DNA of 41,035 nt. Source: Desulfurococcales archaeon. GTDB taxonomy: Archaea; Thermoproteota; Thermoprotei_A; Sulfolobales; Fervidicoccaceae. The notes under the pieces were generated by a model. That model was not told where the DNA came from and searched no databases. It saw nothing but the letters and a program-made list of their open reading frames with translations. Position numbers and translations under genes: made by a program. This document shows, in pieces, positions 8,790-16,730 of this stretch. Every line of letters begins with the position of its first letter. Positions within the stretch are counted from its first letter, which is position 1. The stretch is from positions 1 through 41,035 of the forward strand of contig JALTXS010000138.1 in assembly GCA_027048265.1 (NCBI GenBank). The letters run 5' to 3'.

Positions 8790-9376
8790 GGCTCCAAGCT
8801 GGGATAGACCTACACGTCTCTCCCAAGAAGCCCTCCCACCTTGTAGTATGCAGGCTCACCACCAGGGGTCTTATTGAGGTACACTACAAGTGTGAGGCCC
8901 ATCAGCTGGAGGACCTCATATACCCTCTCGGCAAACTAAAGCCCTCGACGATAGCAGTTGATGCCCCCCTATCGCTCCCTCCTCTAAGGGGGTTTAGGGA
9001 AGCCGAGCAAAGGGCCCTAAAGGCAGGAGCCCGCCTCCTACCCCCCTCCTTCCCATCCATGGTGATGCTCGCAAAAAGGGGCACTATCCTCACTGGTCTC
9101 CTCAGCTCACTTAGGTGGAGACCGAGGATAGTGGAGACCCACCCCACTAGCGCGGCTATCGTAACGGGGCTCCGCGGGTTGGATGACCTAGTTGAACGCA
9201 TTGCTCCAGTAGACCCGCAAAGGCCGTCTCGCCACGAGAAGGAGGCGCTTGCTGCATGCTGGGTTGCCGCATTGGCCGAGATGGGAAAAACAGTGTCCTA
9301 CGGGGGCTCGCCCGAGTTCCTGCTTCCAAGCCCGAGCTACGGGGTTCCGGCGCGCCAAGGATCCTTCCGTGCTTGA
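8786..9376 (+). CDS. DUF429-like predicted RNase H-fold protein
   Basis: This 196-residue protein resembles the DUF429 family. It opens with AGIDLHVSPKKPSHLVV, has the second acidic strand AVDAPLSLPP near residue 53, then ETHPTSAA and a late SRHEKEALAACWVAAL helix. These acidic positions recall RNase H-fold nucleases, although no enzymatic activity is established for the family. The start ATG overlaps the serS stop (ATGA at 8786-8789), so the pair is translationally coupled. The C-terminal 25 residues (from GSPEFLLP) look like a tail. Function unknown; the family call is moderately confident. Confidence 0.7.
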   Translation: MRLQAGIDLHVSPKKPSHLVVCRLTTRGLIEVHYKCEAHQLEDLIYPLGKLKPSTIAVDAPLSLPPLRGFREAEQRALKAGARLLPPSFPSMVMLAKRGTILTGLLSSLRWRPRIVETHPTSAAIVTGLRGLDDLVERIAPVDPQRPSRHEKEALAACWVAALAEMGKTVSYGGSPEFLLPSPSYGVPARQGSFRA

Positions 9377-9465
9377 GGATTTGTGGAACTAATGGTTGTG
9401 GTTGGAGGGTCTTTCTACAAGGACTCTGGGCAAATATGTGAAAGGGATATTCTGGAGGGCGTAGA

Positions 9466-9936
9466 GTGCATAGGAGGTATGCTGTCTTCGACTTTGACGG
9501 GGTCCTCAGGATCCCTGGGAGTAATGAGCCTAATGCCTTGGCAGTCGCGGTTGCTGAGTCGCTTGTAAGAGAGGGTGCGGTTCTAGTGCTTGTCAGCTAT
9601 AGGAGCCAGAAAGACAGGGACTTGGTAAATGGTTTCCTCTCCTACATTGGGGTTCCTCGGAAAGCATGGGGACACATCATGCTTAGGCCCGAGGGGTTTG
9701 AGGACGGTGAAATTGAGTGGAAAAGCATGGCGTATAAGAGACTTAGCGAGCGGGGCATTAAGGCTTGGGTAGTGAACGAGGATAACCCCGAGGTTCTGGA
9801 AATTGCGAGAAGCCTGTGGCCGGGAGCGTGCCTGTTCCTGTACGATGAGCAGGGGGTACCCAGAGTGTATGGGGGGCCTAGGGGGTGTCTAACCCTGTAT
9901 AATAGGGTAGTCCATGGTGTGGAAGGTGGGTGGTAG
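9466..9936 (+). CDS. Small HAD-superfamily phosphatase
   Basis: This 156-residue protein is a minimal HAD domain without a cap. Motif I is YAVFDFDGVLRI with nucleophile Asp9 and Asp11. Motif II is probably VLVSYRSQKD, the Lys of motif III lies in EIEWKSMAYKRL, and the acidic end motif is around VVNEDNPEV. The GTG at 9466 is favoured by GGAGGG 6 nt upstream. Its stop (TAG 9934-9936) sits within the ribosome-binding site of the MJ1316-domain gene, so the two are coupled. Capless HADs of this size act on nucleotides, polynucleotide 3'-phosphates or proteins. The neighbour suggests RNA ends, which is inference only. Confidence 0.8.
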   Translation: MHRRYAVFDFDGVLRIPGSNEPNALAVAVAESLVREGAVLVLVSYRSQKDRDLVNGFLSYIGVPRKAWGHIMLRPEGFEDGEIEWKSMAYKRLSERGIKAWVVNEDNPEVLEIARSLWPGACLFLYDEQGVPRVYGGPRGCLTLYNRVVHGVEGGW

Positions 9937-9946
9937 GAGGAGCCGC

Positions 9947-10219
9947 TTGTGGAACCTGGTGAGGCGTATAGTATGGGAAGCCCGTCAGGGGAGGGGGGAT
10001 GAGTACACCCTCTACATTGTCGATAGGGTGTCCCCTACGGGCTCTCGTTCGGTCCCGGGGAACATGGTGGCAGGATTTACGGGGACGGGTGGACTGATGC
10101 TTAGGGATGGGAGCGTGATTCCACTTCACCGTGTGTATCGTGTCGAGAGAAAGGGTGCCGTTCTCTTTGATAGGGAGTTGCGTGGGGAAGGAGAAGGCCA
10201 GTCATACCGTCAAGAATAA
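9947..10219 (+). CDS. MJ1316 / DUF504 (UPF0248) domain protein
   Basis: This 90-residue protein matches the UPF0248/DUF504 family: LWNLVRRIVWEARQG...EYTLYIVDR, a central beta section, then LRDGSVIPLHRVYRVERKGAVLFDR. The conserved signature is DGxxIPxHRV. The family has been proposed to recognise 2',3'-cyclic phosphate RNA ends (MJ1316 domain), a role predicted from domain associations. An ATG at 9914 is also in frame and overlaps the HAD gene. I prefer TTG at 9947 because TAGGAGGA ends 5 nt before it and the conserved domain begins there. It should be cotranslated with the upstream HAD phosphatase. Confidence 0.85.
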   Translation: MWNLVRRIVWEARQGRGDEYTLYIVDRVSPTGSRSVPGNMVAGFTGTGGLMLRDGSVIPLHRVYRVERKGAVLFDRELRGEGEGQSYRQE

Positions 10220-10273
10220 GGCTCTCCATTACGATATTGTGCAATTAGGTCAGGCTTGACCCCTGGGAAATCC

Positions 10274-10288
10274 TAAGTATTGTATATT
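10274..10288 (+). promoter_or_regulatory. Promoter of the radical SAM gene
   Basis: TAAGTATTGTATATT is a TATA-rich element. Its place argues that transcription starts near 10305-10315, downstream of the in-frame ATG at 10291, so the ATG at 10330 is the likelier start. A short inverted repeat GGTCA-ggct-TGACC lies just upstream (10248-10261). Confidence 0.4.
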
Positions 10289-10329
10289 CTATGAAACCGG
10301 GCGGTCATGGGAATATTCCACGGTACACT

Positions 10330-11451
10330 ATGGAGCTGGGGTGTTGGGAATTGGCTCAGGCGGGCTCTCTTAGGCTGTTGTCTAAGCGCCACGTGAGGGA
10401 GGCGTTGCACTGGGAGCCGGTGGAGGGTAGGGAGGGCTACGTGCACTGCTACCTCTGCGCCCGACATTGTATAATAGCCCCGGGCCGCTATGGTGCCTGT
10501 GGGGTTAGGAAGAACGTTGATGGCAAGCTCTACACGCTGGTCTACGGACTCCTAAGCGCGGTCCATGTTGACCCCATTGAGAAGAAGCCTCTCCTACACT
10601 TCCTGCCCGGGGCAAGGATGCTCTCCATATCGACTGTGGGGTGTAACTTCTTCTGCCAGTTCTGCCAGAACTTCGAGATAAGCCAGTCCCGCCTGGAGAA
10701 GGGGCTCTACGGGAGGCTCCTGAAGCCGGAGGAGGTTGTGGAGCTGGCGGAGTCCTATGGGGCGGATGGCATAACCTACACGTACAACGAGCCCACGATA
10801 TTCTACGAGTTCATGCTCGACGTGGCCAAACTCGCCCACAGGAGGGGGCTCGTCAACACGATGGTCACCAACGGGTACATGACCCCACCCGTGATAAGGG
10901 AGTTCTCCCAGTACCTGGACGCGGCAACGGTTGACCTGAAGGGCGGGGGGAACCCGGATTTCTACCGGAAGGTAATGTTCGTCCCCGACCCCAGCCCCAT
11001 TTACGAGGCCATGAAGGCTTATAGGGAGAACGGGGTATTCGTGGAGGTCACCAACCTAGTGGTCCCACGGCTGGGCGACAGGGAGGAGGACGTGAGGAGG
11101 CTGGCTAGGTGGATTGTTGAGAACCTGGGCCCCGAGACCCCCTTCCACCTCCTCAGGTTCCACCCCGACTACAAGCTGATGGACGTGCCCCACACGCCCG
11201 TGGAGACGCTTGAGAGGCTGGCTCAGGCCGCTAAGGAGGAGGGCCTCCACTACGTCTACATAGGTAACGTGTGGGGACACCCCCTGGAAAACACACGTTG
11301 CCCCCACTGTGGCACCCTACTGATAAGGCGCTACGGGTTCTACGTTGAAGAGGTCAACCTAACCCGAGATGCGAGATGCCCCAGCTGTGGTGCCAAACAG
11401 AACATTGTACTCAAACACAGGAACCGCAGGGCACCAGCCTACCATAGTTAA
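10330..11451 (+). CDS. amrS: AmmeMemoRadiSam-system radical SAM enzyme
   Basis: This 373-residue protein belongs to the pyruvate-formate-lyase-activase-like AmrS family. The SAM-binding cluster motif CNFFCQFC lies in STVGCNFFCQFCQNFEISQ. The N-terminus has CYLCARHCIIAPGRYGACGVR, the extra Cys-rich segment typical of the family. The C-terminus carries two CxxC pairs, CPHCG and CPSCG, that look like a zinc ribbon. AmrS usually occurs with Memo (AmrB) and AMMECR1 (AmrA) proteins, neither of which is in this window, and its substrate is not firmly known. An in-frame ATG at 10291 would overlap the TATA box, so I chose the ATG at 10330; neither has a clear ribosome-binding site. Confidence 0.88.
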   Translation: MELGCWELAQAGSLRLLSKRHVREALHWEPVEGREGYVHCYLCARHCIIAPGRYGACGVRKNVDGKLYTLVYGLLSAVHVDPIEKKPLLHFLPGARMLSISTVGCNFFCQFCQNFEISQSRLEKGLYGRLLKPEEVVELAESYGADGITYTYNEPTIFYEFMLDVAKLAHRRGLVNTMVTNGYMTPPVIREFSQYLDAATVDLKGGGNPDFYRKVMFVPDPSPIYEAMKAYRENGVFVEVTNLVVPRLGDREEDVRRLARWIVENLGPETPFHLLRFHPDYKLMDVPHTPVETLERLAQAAKEEGLHYVYIGNVWGHPLENTRCPHCGTLLIRRYGFYVEEVNLTRDARCPSCGAKQNIVLKHRNRRAPAYHS

Positions 11452-11505
11452 TATAGTTAGCAAGAGCGTCTCGTATCCGCGTCCAAGGGTCTTTGTATAC
11501 ACGTA

Positions 11506-11517
11506 TCTTTATATTTA
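11506..11517 (+). promoter_or_regulatory. Promoter of the metallophosphoesterase gene
   Basis: TCTTTATATTTA is a TATA box about 65 nt before the chosen TTG start at 11580. It lies inside the longest possible frame (GTG-type start at 11493), which argues against that longer start. Confidence 0.4.
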
Positions 11518-11579
11518 GAAGGGTTGTTGTCGGGTTTTTATTGCCTAAAAATATCGTAGAAGGTGTTGGGTGGCCGGGT

Positions 11580-12371
11580 TTGGCTAGGGTCTTGGTACTG
11601 AGCGATATCCATGGAAACCTTGATGCTCTTGATAGGGTTATTGAGGACTCGGGTAAATGGGATGAAGTGGTGGTACTGGGGGATCTCGTTGACTATGGTC
11701 CAAGCCCGGGTGAGGTAATAGATTTTGCCCGCTCAGTGGGGGCTCTAGTTCTTAGGGGGAATCATGACCATGCTGTTGCCTATGGGGTTGACTGCAGGTG
11801 CGGCGAGGCCACTCATTGGCTTAGTGTATGGTTTCGGGAAAACGTGACACTCAGGCTCCTTGGAGAAGGGGATATTAGGTACCTGGCTAGCCTCCCAACG
11901 AAGGTTGTTAAGAACTGGGGTGGCATGACCACTGTGCTGACTCACGCAGCCCCCAGCAACCCGCTTTACGCATACCTATATCCTTGGCTTGCTGAGGAAG
12001 AGGTCTGTAGCTTACTGTCTGGAAGCTCGCTTAGGATTGAGGGTGTTGCTCGGGACGATTGTCCCGAGGGTATGTTTCTCGTCGGTCATACCCATATACA
12101 GTTCTACAAAACTGTTAATGGAGCCAAGATTGTTAACCCAGGTAGTGTGGGGCAGCCCAGGGACGGGGACCCCAGGGCCTCTTACATGATCTTGGATACT
12201 GATAGGGGAACGGTCGTGTTGAGGAGGGTTAAGTATGATGTACAGCAGGTGATTGCGAGGCTTGAAGGCCTTGGAGTCACCGGCCCCTATCTGGAGGCTC
12301 TTAGGCATATCCTTACCTTTGGAACTACTCGGGGCCTGGAAGAGTACGCCAGAAAGGCCTCAGGTATTTAG
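11580..12371 (+). CDS. Calcineurin-like metallophosphoesterase (YfcE/MJ0936-like)
   Basis: This 263-residue phosphodiesterase carries the five metal-binding blocks in order: LSDIHGN (near residue 8), VLGDLVDYGP, LRGNHDHAV, VLTHAAP and VGHTHIQF. The tail KIVNPGSVGQPRDGDPRASY is typical of the YfcE/MJ0936 branch, which binds two divalent metals and hydrolyses phosphodiesters. The natural substrate is unknown. The frame extends to 11493, but that part would include the TATA box and a non-conserved Val/Phe-rich stretch, so I chose TTG at 11580 (LARVLVLSDIHGN), preceded by GGGTGG. Confidence 0.9.
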   Translation: MARVLVLSDIHGNLDALDRVIEDSGKWDEVVVLGDLVDYGPSPGEVIDFARSVGALVLRGNHDHAVAYGVDCRCGEATHWLSVWFRENVTLRLLGEGDIRYLASLPTKVVKNWGGMTTVLTHAAPSNPLYAYLYPWLAEEEVCSLLSGSSLRIEGVARDDCPEGMFLVGHTHIQFYKTVNGAKIVNPGSVGQPRDGDPRASYMILDTDRGTVVLRRVKYDVQQVIARLEGLGVTGPYLEALRHILTFGTTRGLEEYARKASGI

Positions 12372-12428
12372 GGGTCAGAGTTTTACCTTGTCCCGTAAAT
12401 TATGTCGATGTAGGCTACTTGGCATCAA

Positions 12429-12439
12429 CTATATAAAAA
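12429..12439 (+). promoter_or_regulatory. Promoter of the surface beta-propeller gene
   Basis: CTATATAAAAA is a strong TATA element about 100 nt before the ATG at 12535, giving a leader of about 70-75 nt. Confidence 0.5.
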
Positions 12440-12534
12440 GGATCATAGGACCTTTTCTATTATCCCAGGAGCCTGCTTTGAAGGATACTTGAGCCCACTG
12501 ACCCCCCGTCCCGCTCAGGTGGATCTCACGTCAT

Positions 12535-14421
12535 ATGGTGAGGATAATGAATGGGGTAAAGGGAGGCCTGACGGTTTTATTGATCCTCGTGATGATTGGA
12601 GGAGCCTTTGAAGAAGTGCGTGCATACGTTGGTGAGGAGCCTGCTGACGCTTTCGAGCCAGTAATGGAGTTTGAGACGAAGTCGATTACAGGGTATGTGG
12701 ATATTTCTAGGGATGGGAGATACGCTCTGCTCTGGCACTCAAAGGCAGCTTATCTGGCTGACAACATTGCGGGTAAGGTTCTGGGGGAAATACTCAGGAT
12801 AAGAGGCCTCACGGGTATTAATGATGTGGATTATGGTTCTTCTGGGAAGGCGGTGTTTGCTCTTAGCAACGAAAGCGTAGCCATGGTTGAGCCCCTGGAG
12901 AAAAGGGTATTGTGGGTGACAAGGGTTGCTGATGTGGTTTCAGCGATAGGGGTTTCGTTCAATCTTGAGGAGGACAGGGTCTTCGCACTTGATGCGGGTA
13001 GCGTGGTCCATGTGCTTAACGTAAGTGATGGCAGTATTCTCAAGGAGTTTAAATCCAAAGTCCTCCTCGGGAGGGTCGTGGGGGGACCTGGTGAGCTTGT
13101 GGTGGCAACTATTGTTGATGCCTATCCAACCAAGGGGTACAGCAATAGACTTATAGCAATAGACCTTGGCTCGGGGGAGGTTATGTGGAGAACAGAGTTG
13201 CCCGCGACTGCTTATGGGCTCTCGTGGAGCCCTGACGGTCGCCGCATAGCAGCGGGTGCGGGTGACGGAGTTGTTTATATAATAGACCGTCTCGAGGGGA
13301 GAGTCGTATACGAGATAAACCTAACCAAGCCGGTGCTCGATGTGGTATACAGGGGGGAGAGGGAGCTTTTGGCCCTGCTCTCAAATGGCACGGTCGCCAG
13401 GATTGACCCCGTATATGGGAAGGTTCTTGGCGCCTTGGGCCACAAGTTTAAGCAGGGAGAGCTTGCCTATGGCGTACTTTCGCCCAAGGGTACAATGTAT
13501 TATACAGTTTATGACACTGTTGTTTACAAGGCATACAAGCTATTCCCAGCCAATACCCTGAGCACTATAACCATCCTCGGGGTAAACAATACCTCGGTTG
13601 AGGGAATGGTTTTCAAGATAAGTGAAAACGGGTACACAGTGTTCTTCGAGGCGGGCGATAGGAGATCTCTCAAGCTATACGCCACTCCGGGCGTCTACAC
13701 GGTCTCTTATAGGTATGAAGAGGTGCCCCATAAAGTCTTCTTCATGTCACATCAGCCAATAGTTGATCCCCCTTCAGGCTCAGTAGAGATACGTACAGAA
13801 TCCCAGCAGAACGTTACTGTTGAGGTAAGGACCATGTACTCGGAGTTCGCCCTACTCCACGTGATTGGTCCTCCCGGCTACTACTTCATGGTGGAACATA
13901 ACGGAGACCTGTCCCTACAATTCCCCATTAGCGAGAATGGAGAGTATTACCTTTTCCTACACCCAGGCAAGTACAATGTAATCTTATCCAAAGTAGGCTA
14001 CGAACCCGTGGCGGAGCCCATTGAAGTCGTCCTAGAGAAGGGCAAGACCACCACTGTAGTACTAAGGCTGCCAGAGACTCCTACCCAGAGCCCCAAGGCC
14101 CACAAAGAATCCACCACACACTCTACCACAGAAGAGAGAAACGCGCCCTCAGATCAAACACGGAGCACAAGCATCACCTCTTCCCATACGAGCACCCAGA
14201 CAACAGCACCTGAGACGCGTATTATAGATGAAAGCACAGTGAGTGAAACCCGTGAGACCATTCACATTCAACCGAGCTCTTCAGAGCCTCTTGGTCAGAA
14301 GGAGGCATCTGGTGGCGGGGGTGGGGGATCCTTCGATGAGCTGTGGAGGGTTGCAGTTCTTGTCCTGCTTGGCATAATTGCATTGAGCTTGGCAGTTATT
14401 GCTGTCAAGATAAGGAGGTAG
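12535..14421 (+). CDS. Surface-anchored beta-propeller protein with Ser/Thr-rich stalk
   Basis: The 628-residue protein has a signal peptide (GGLTVLLILVMIGGAFEEVRA, about 9-29), then roughly 290 residues of WD40/PQQ-like repeats such as DISRDGRYALLWHS, ALDAGSVVHVLNVSDGSIL, LSWSPDGRRIAAGAGDGVVYIIDRLEG and RIDPVYGKVLGAL. A beta-sandwich region follows, ending in a PEGA-like unit (FLHPGKYNVILSKVGYEPV, near 480). Then come a Ser/Thr-rich stalk of about 85 residues, a GGGGGG turn and a C-terminal membrane helix (VAVLVLLGIIALSLAVIAVKIRR). The topology places the propeller outside, tethered by the C-terminal helix. An internal ATG at 12547 with GGTGAGG 3 nt upstream is an alternative start. Binding partner unknown. 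Confidence 0.85.
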   Translation: MVRIMNGVKGGLTVLLILVMIGGAFEEVRAYVGEEPADAFEPVMEFETKSITGYVDISRDGRYALLWHSKAAYLADNIAGKVLGEILRIRGLTGINDVDYGSSGKAVFALSNESVAMVEPLEKRVLWVTRVADVVSAIGVSFNLEEDRVFALDAGSVVHVLNVSDGSILKEFKSKVLLGRVVGGPGELVVATIVDAYPTKGYSNRLIAIDLGSGEVMWRTELPATAYGLSWSPDGRRIAAGAGDGVVYIIDRLEGRVVYEINLTKPVLDVVYRGERELLALLSNGTVARIDPVYGKVLGALGHKFKQGELAYGVLSPKGTMYYTVYDTVVYKAYKLFPANTLSTITILGVNNTSVEGMVFKISENGYTVFFEAGDRRSLKLYATPGVYTVSYRYEEVPHKVFFMSHQPIVDPPSGSVEIRTESQQNVTVEVRTMYSEFALLHVIGPPGYYFMVEHNGDLSLQFPISENGEYYLFLHPGKYNVILSKVGYEPVAEPIEVVLEKGKTTTVVLRLPETPTQSPKAHKESTTHSTTEERNAPSDQTRSTSITSSHTSTQTTAPETRIIDESTVSETRETIHIQPSSSEPLGQKEASGGGGGGSFDELWRVAVLVLLGIIALSLAVIAVKIRR

Positions 14422-14551
14422 ATGGTTACGGTTGGATTTTTCCTTGGAGTCCTGCTTTATAGAGCAGCAATTGGCCTGACGCTTATTATTCACTATTTTA
14501 TCTAGAAGAGTCAAAAAAAGCCCTATTTCTTAATCCAGCTGGTGAACCACT

Positions 14552-15337
14552 ATGCCGGGTCAAAGGTTTTACCTAGTGATAGCAGGGACTGCCGGCTCGG
14601 GTAAGACAAGGCTGGCCAAGGCATTAGGCGACTGGCTCGACAGTCAGGGTGTTGGGTTCTCGCGCGTAAACCTTGACCCAGCCGTGGAGTGGATCCCCTA
14701 TGACCCCGATGTTGATGTTAGGGACTATGTGAATGCCCGCAGGGTCATGGAGGAGCACCAGCTGGGGCCTAATGGCGCATTGCTCGTAAGCATTGACCTT
14801 CTCCACAACCATATTGATGAGATTGTGGAGGCCATTGGGAGCTCCCCTGGGCCCTACACTATAGTGGACACGCCCGGGCAGCTCGAGCTATTCGCGTTTA
14901 GGCGCTCGAGCCTAGAGGTAGTAAGGAGCATAGTGAACCCCTACACCACGGTAGTTATTTTCCTAATAGACGGCATCTTCCTAACAACACCCACTAACCT
15001 CGCAAGCCTGCTAGCACTTGCCCTTAGCATCCAGCTCAGGCTAGAATACCCCCAAGTGAACGCAATATCAAAAGCCGACCTCATTGAACCCGAGATGCTA
15101 GAACTCGTGGAAAAGCTTAACGAGGAGCCCGATAGCCTCCTAGACCTCATGGCTAGGGAAAGGGGCCCCTACAAGACATACGCGGAGAAGATATACCATA
15201 TCGTCGCGGAGGAGGGCATCAACCTGGTCCCCGTGTCATCCACTAGAGAGGAGGGTCTATCGACCGTATTCGGAGAGGCTCAGAAAGCGCTTGGTATAGA
15301 AGAAGGAGTAGAAACTAGTATTGAGGAGCCGATTTAG
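14552..15337 (+). CDS. GPN-loop GTPase
   Basis: This 261-residue GTPase has Walker A AGTAGSGKT (11-19), the diagnostic GPN loop in LGPNGAL (Gly-Pro-Asn at 72-74), the G3 motif DTPGQLE, and a G4-like SKAD (NAISKADLI). Archaeal GPN GTPases form obligate homodimers in which the GPN loop contacts the partner's active site. Eukaryotic relatives help assemble RNA polymerase II, but the archaeal role is not settled. The ATG at 14552 follows GGTGA 7 nt upstream. It stands alone between the surface protein and the convergent regulator gene. Confidence 0.95.
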   Translation: MPGQRFYLVIAGTAGSGKTRLAKALGDWLDSQGVGFSRVNLDPAVEWIPYDPDVDVRDYVNARRVMEEHQLGPNGALLVSIDLLHNHIDEIVEAIGSSPGPYTIVDTPGQLELFAFRRSSLEVVRSIVNPYTTVVIFLIDGIFLTTPTNLASLLALALSIQLRLEYPQVNAISKADLIEPEMLELVEKLNEEPDSLLDLMARERGPYKTYAEKIYHIVAEEGINLVPVSSTREEGLSTVFGEAQKALGIEEGVETSIEEPI

Positions 15338-15365
15338 CGTTTAGAGTGGTACCAGGAAAGATGTA

Positions 15366-15704
15366 TTATATTAGGTAGTCTTGGTTGTGTCTTACTAGGA
15401 GGCATAGGTGGCATATCTCTCGGCTTATCCTGAAGTCTAGGACTCTCTTTCCCCCGTCTTGTATGAAGAGGTCTGCTATGTATTCTATCCTTCTCCTGTA
15501 TTCGGGCTTGTTGAGTATGAGGTCTCTTAGCTTGCCTCCCCTTTTCTTGCTAACGTATTGGGAGACGGCTGCTGGGGTTATACCGAGTAGTTTGCTTACT
15601 CTGTACTCTGTTAGGCCTTTTTCTAGTAGGACCATTGCTATGGCTGCTCTGACGCTTGGTATAAGGTCTTTTGATACGAGCTCGCATGTTGTTAGGGGAC
15701 GCAT
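15366..15704 (-). CDS. XRE-type HTH transcriptional regulator (COG2522-like)
   Basis: This 112-residue protein has a helix-turn-helix at LTEYRVSKLLGITPAAVSQYVSKKRGG (about 31-57), with GITPAAVSQY as recognition helix. The N-terminus (MRPLTTCELVSKDLIPSVRAAIA) and the C-terminal ICHLC pair match archaeal COG2522 regulators, where Cys residues may bind a metal or sense redox state. A TATA-like GCTTATAACAT lies about 25-30 nt before the ATG at 15704, so the mRNA is probably leaderless. It is transcribed divergently from the protein disulfide oxidoreductase gene, making the 190-nt gap a natural target. Target and ligand are unknown. Confidence 0.85.
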   Translation of the reverse strand: MRPLTTCELVSKDLIPSVRAAIAMVLLEKGLTEYRVSKLLGITPAAVSQYVSKKRGGKLRDLILNKPEYRRRIEYIADLFIQDGGKRVLDFRISREICHLCLLVRHNQDYLI

Positions 15705-15727
15705 TGGTGTCGCACCGCTATACGATT

Positions 15728-15845
15728 ATGTTATAAGCTTCCGGCGTTCACATTAATCCTATGCAACCTCCAATAAAAAACAGGCGTTAATACTTGATAG
15801 TGAAGAATACTTGTCTGCATCTGGTTTCAAAAAGTTTAGATAAAA
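15728..15845. promoter_or_regulatory. Divergent promoters: regulator (-) and disulfide oxidoreductase (+)
   Basis: The minus-strand AAGCTTATAACAT (15728-15740) serves the regulator gene and the plus-strand TTTAGATAAAA (15835-15845) serves the oxidoreductase gene. The roughly 95 nt between them has no obvious long palindrome. The oxidoreductase TATA box lies about 52 nt before its ATG at 15897. Confidence 0.45.
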
Positions 15846-15896
15846 ATCATAAAAACCCCACGTAACCCCCCATAACGGTATGGTGAGGTGAATACT

Positions 15897-16616
15897 ATGA
15901 GTGCGGACGAGCTCACCCCACTGGAGACGGAGAACCCCATGGTGCCCGGAGGGGACCTGGACCCCGACATGCAGGAGGCCCTCAAGGAGGCACTTGCTGA
16001 CATGAAGGGGCCCGTGGAGGCCCTATTGTTCGTGAAGGACAGGTGCTACTACTGTGAGGAGACCAGGAAGCTCCTCCAGCACTTCGTCGACGCCAGCCCA
16101 ACCGTGGATGGGAAGAAGCTCTTCAGCTTCCGAGTGATCCACCTTGACAAAGACGGGGAGGAGGCAAAGAAGTATGGCATAACCAGGGCGCCCACGGTGG
16201 CGTTCATAGAGGGTTATATAAGGTACACGGGAATACCCTCGGGCGAGGAGATAAGGAGCCTGGTGGAGACTATAATAAGGCTCAGCGAGGGGGAACCTGG
16301 GCTGGAGGAGGAGTCCAAGGAGAAGCTCAAGCGCCTAGAAAAGCCCGTCAAGGTAGAAGTGATAATAACTCCCTCCTGCCCCTACTGCCCCTACGCCGCC
16401 CTGATGGCCAACATGGTGGCCTTCGAGAGCTATCTTCAGGGTAAGAAGCTGGTCATTGCCGACACGGTGGAGGCTTACGAGAACCCCGACATCGCTGACA
16501 AGTACCATGTTATGAGCGTGCCCGCCATAGCAATTAATGAGGTGGTCGCGTTCGTTGGCCTGCCTTATGAGCAGGACTTTGTCGACAAGATCCTAGAGCT
16601 GGCCAACAAGTCCTGA
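15897..16616 (+). CDS. pdo: Protein disulfide oxidoreductase (two thioredoxin folds)
   Basis: This 239-residue cytoplasmic PDO makes or isomerises protein disulfides, which are abundant in hyperthermophilic crenarchaea. Two thioredoxin-fold units each have a CxxC: CYYC (50-53) in the N-unit and CPYC (161-164) in the C-unit. Cis-Pro loops are TRAPT (about 97-101) and MSVPAIA in the second unit. The acidic N-terminal 35 residues are an extension. A GTG at 15888 is in frame but sits inside the Shine-Dalgarno GAGGTGA, so the ATG at 15897 (5 nt spacing) is preferred. The CPYC unit is expected to be the more active in oxidation, as in other PDOs. It is followed 114 nt later by the site-2 protease gene. 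Confidence 0.94.
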   Translation: MSADELTPLETENPMVPGGDLDPDMQEALKEALADMKGPVEALLFVKDRCYYCEETRKLLQHFVDASPTVDGKKLFSFRVIHLDKDGEEAKKYGITRAPTVAFIEGYIRYTGIPSGEEIRSLVETIIRLSEGEPGLEEESKEKLKRLEKPVKVEVIITPSCPYCPYAALMANMVAFESYLQGKKLVIADTVEAYENPDIADKYHVMSVPAIAINEVVAFVGLPYEQDFVDKILELANKS

Positions 16617-16730
16617 GCAACCCCCACTGAGAACTATCCGGGCCTCTCAAGGGAGTTTTTAACCCAGGGGGAGCCCGAGTAGGCTTAATTAGTCCTTGGG
16701 CCAATCTTCTCCCAGGCACAGCCCCCCATA

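Noticed and set aside
10248-10261. Short inverted repeat GGTCA-ggct-TGACC before the radical SAM promoter
   Set aside because: Only 5-bp arms, which can arise by chance; not given its own regulatory call.
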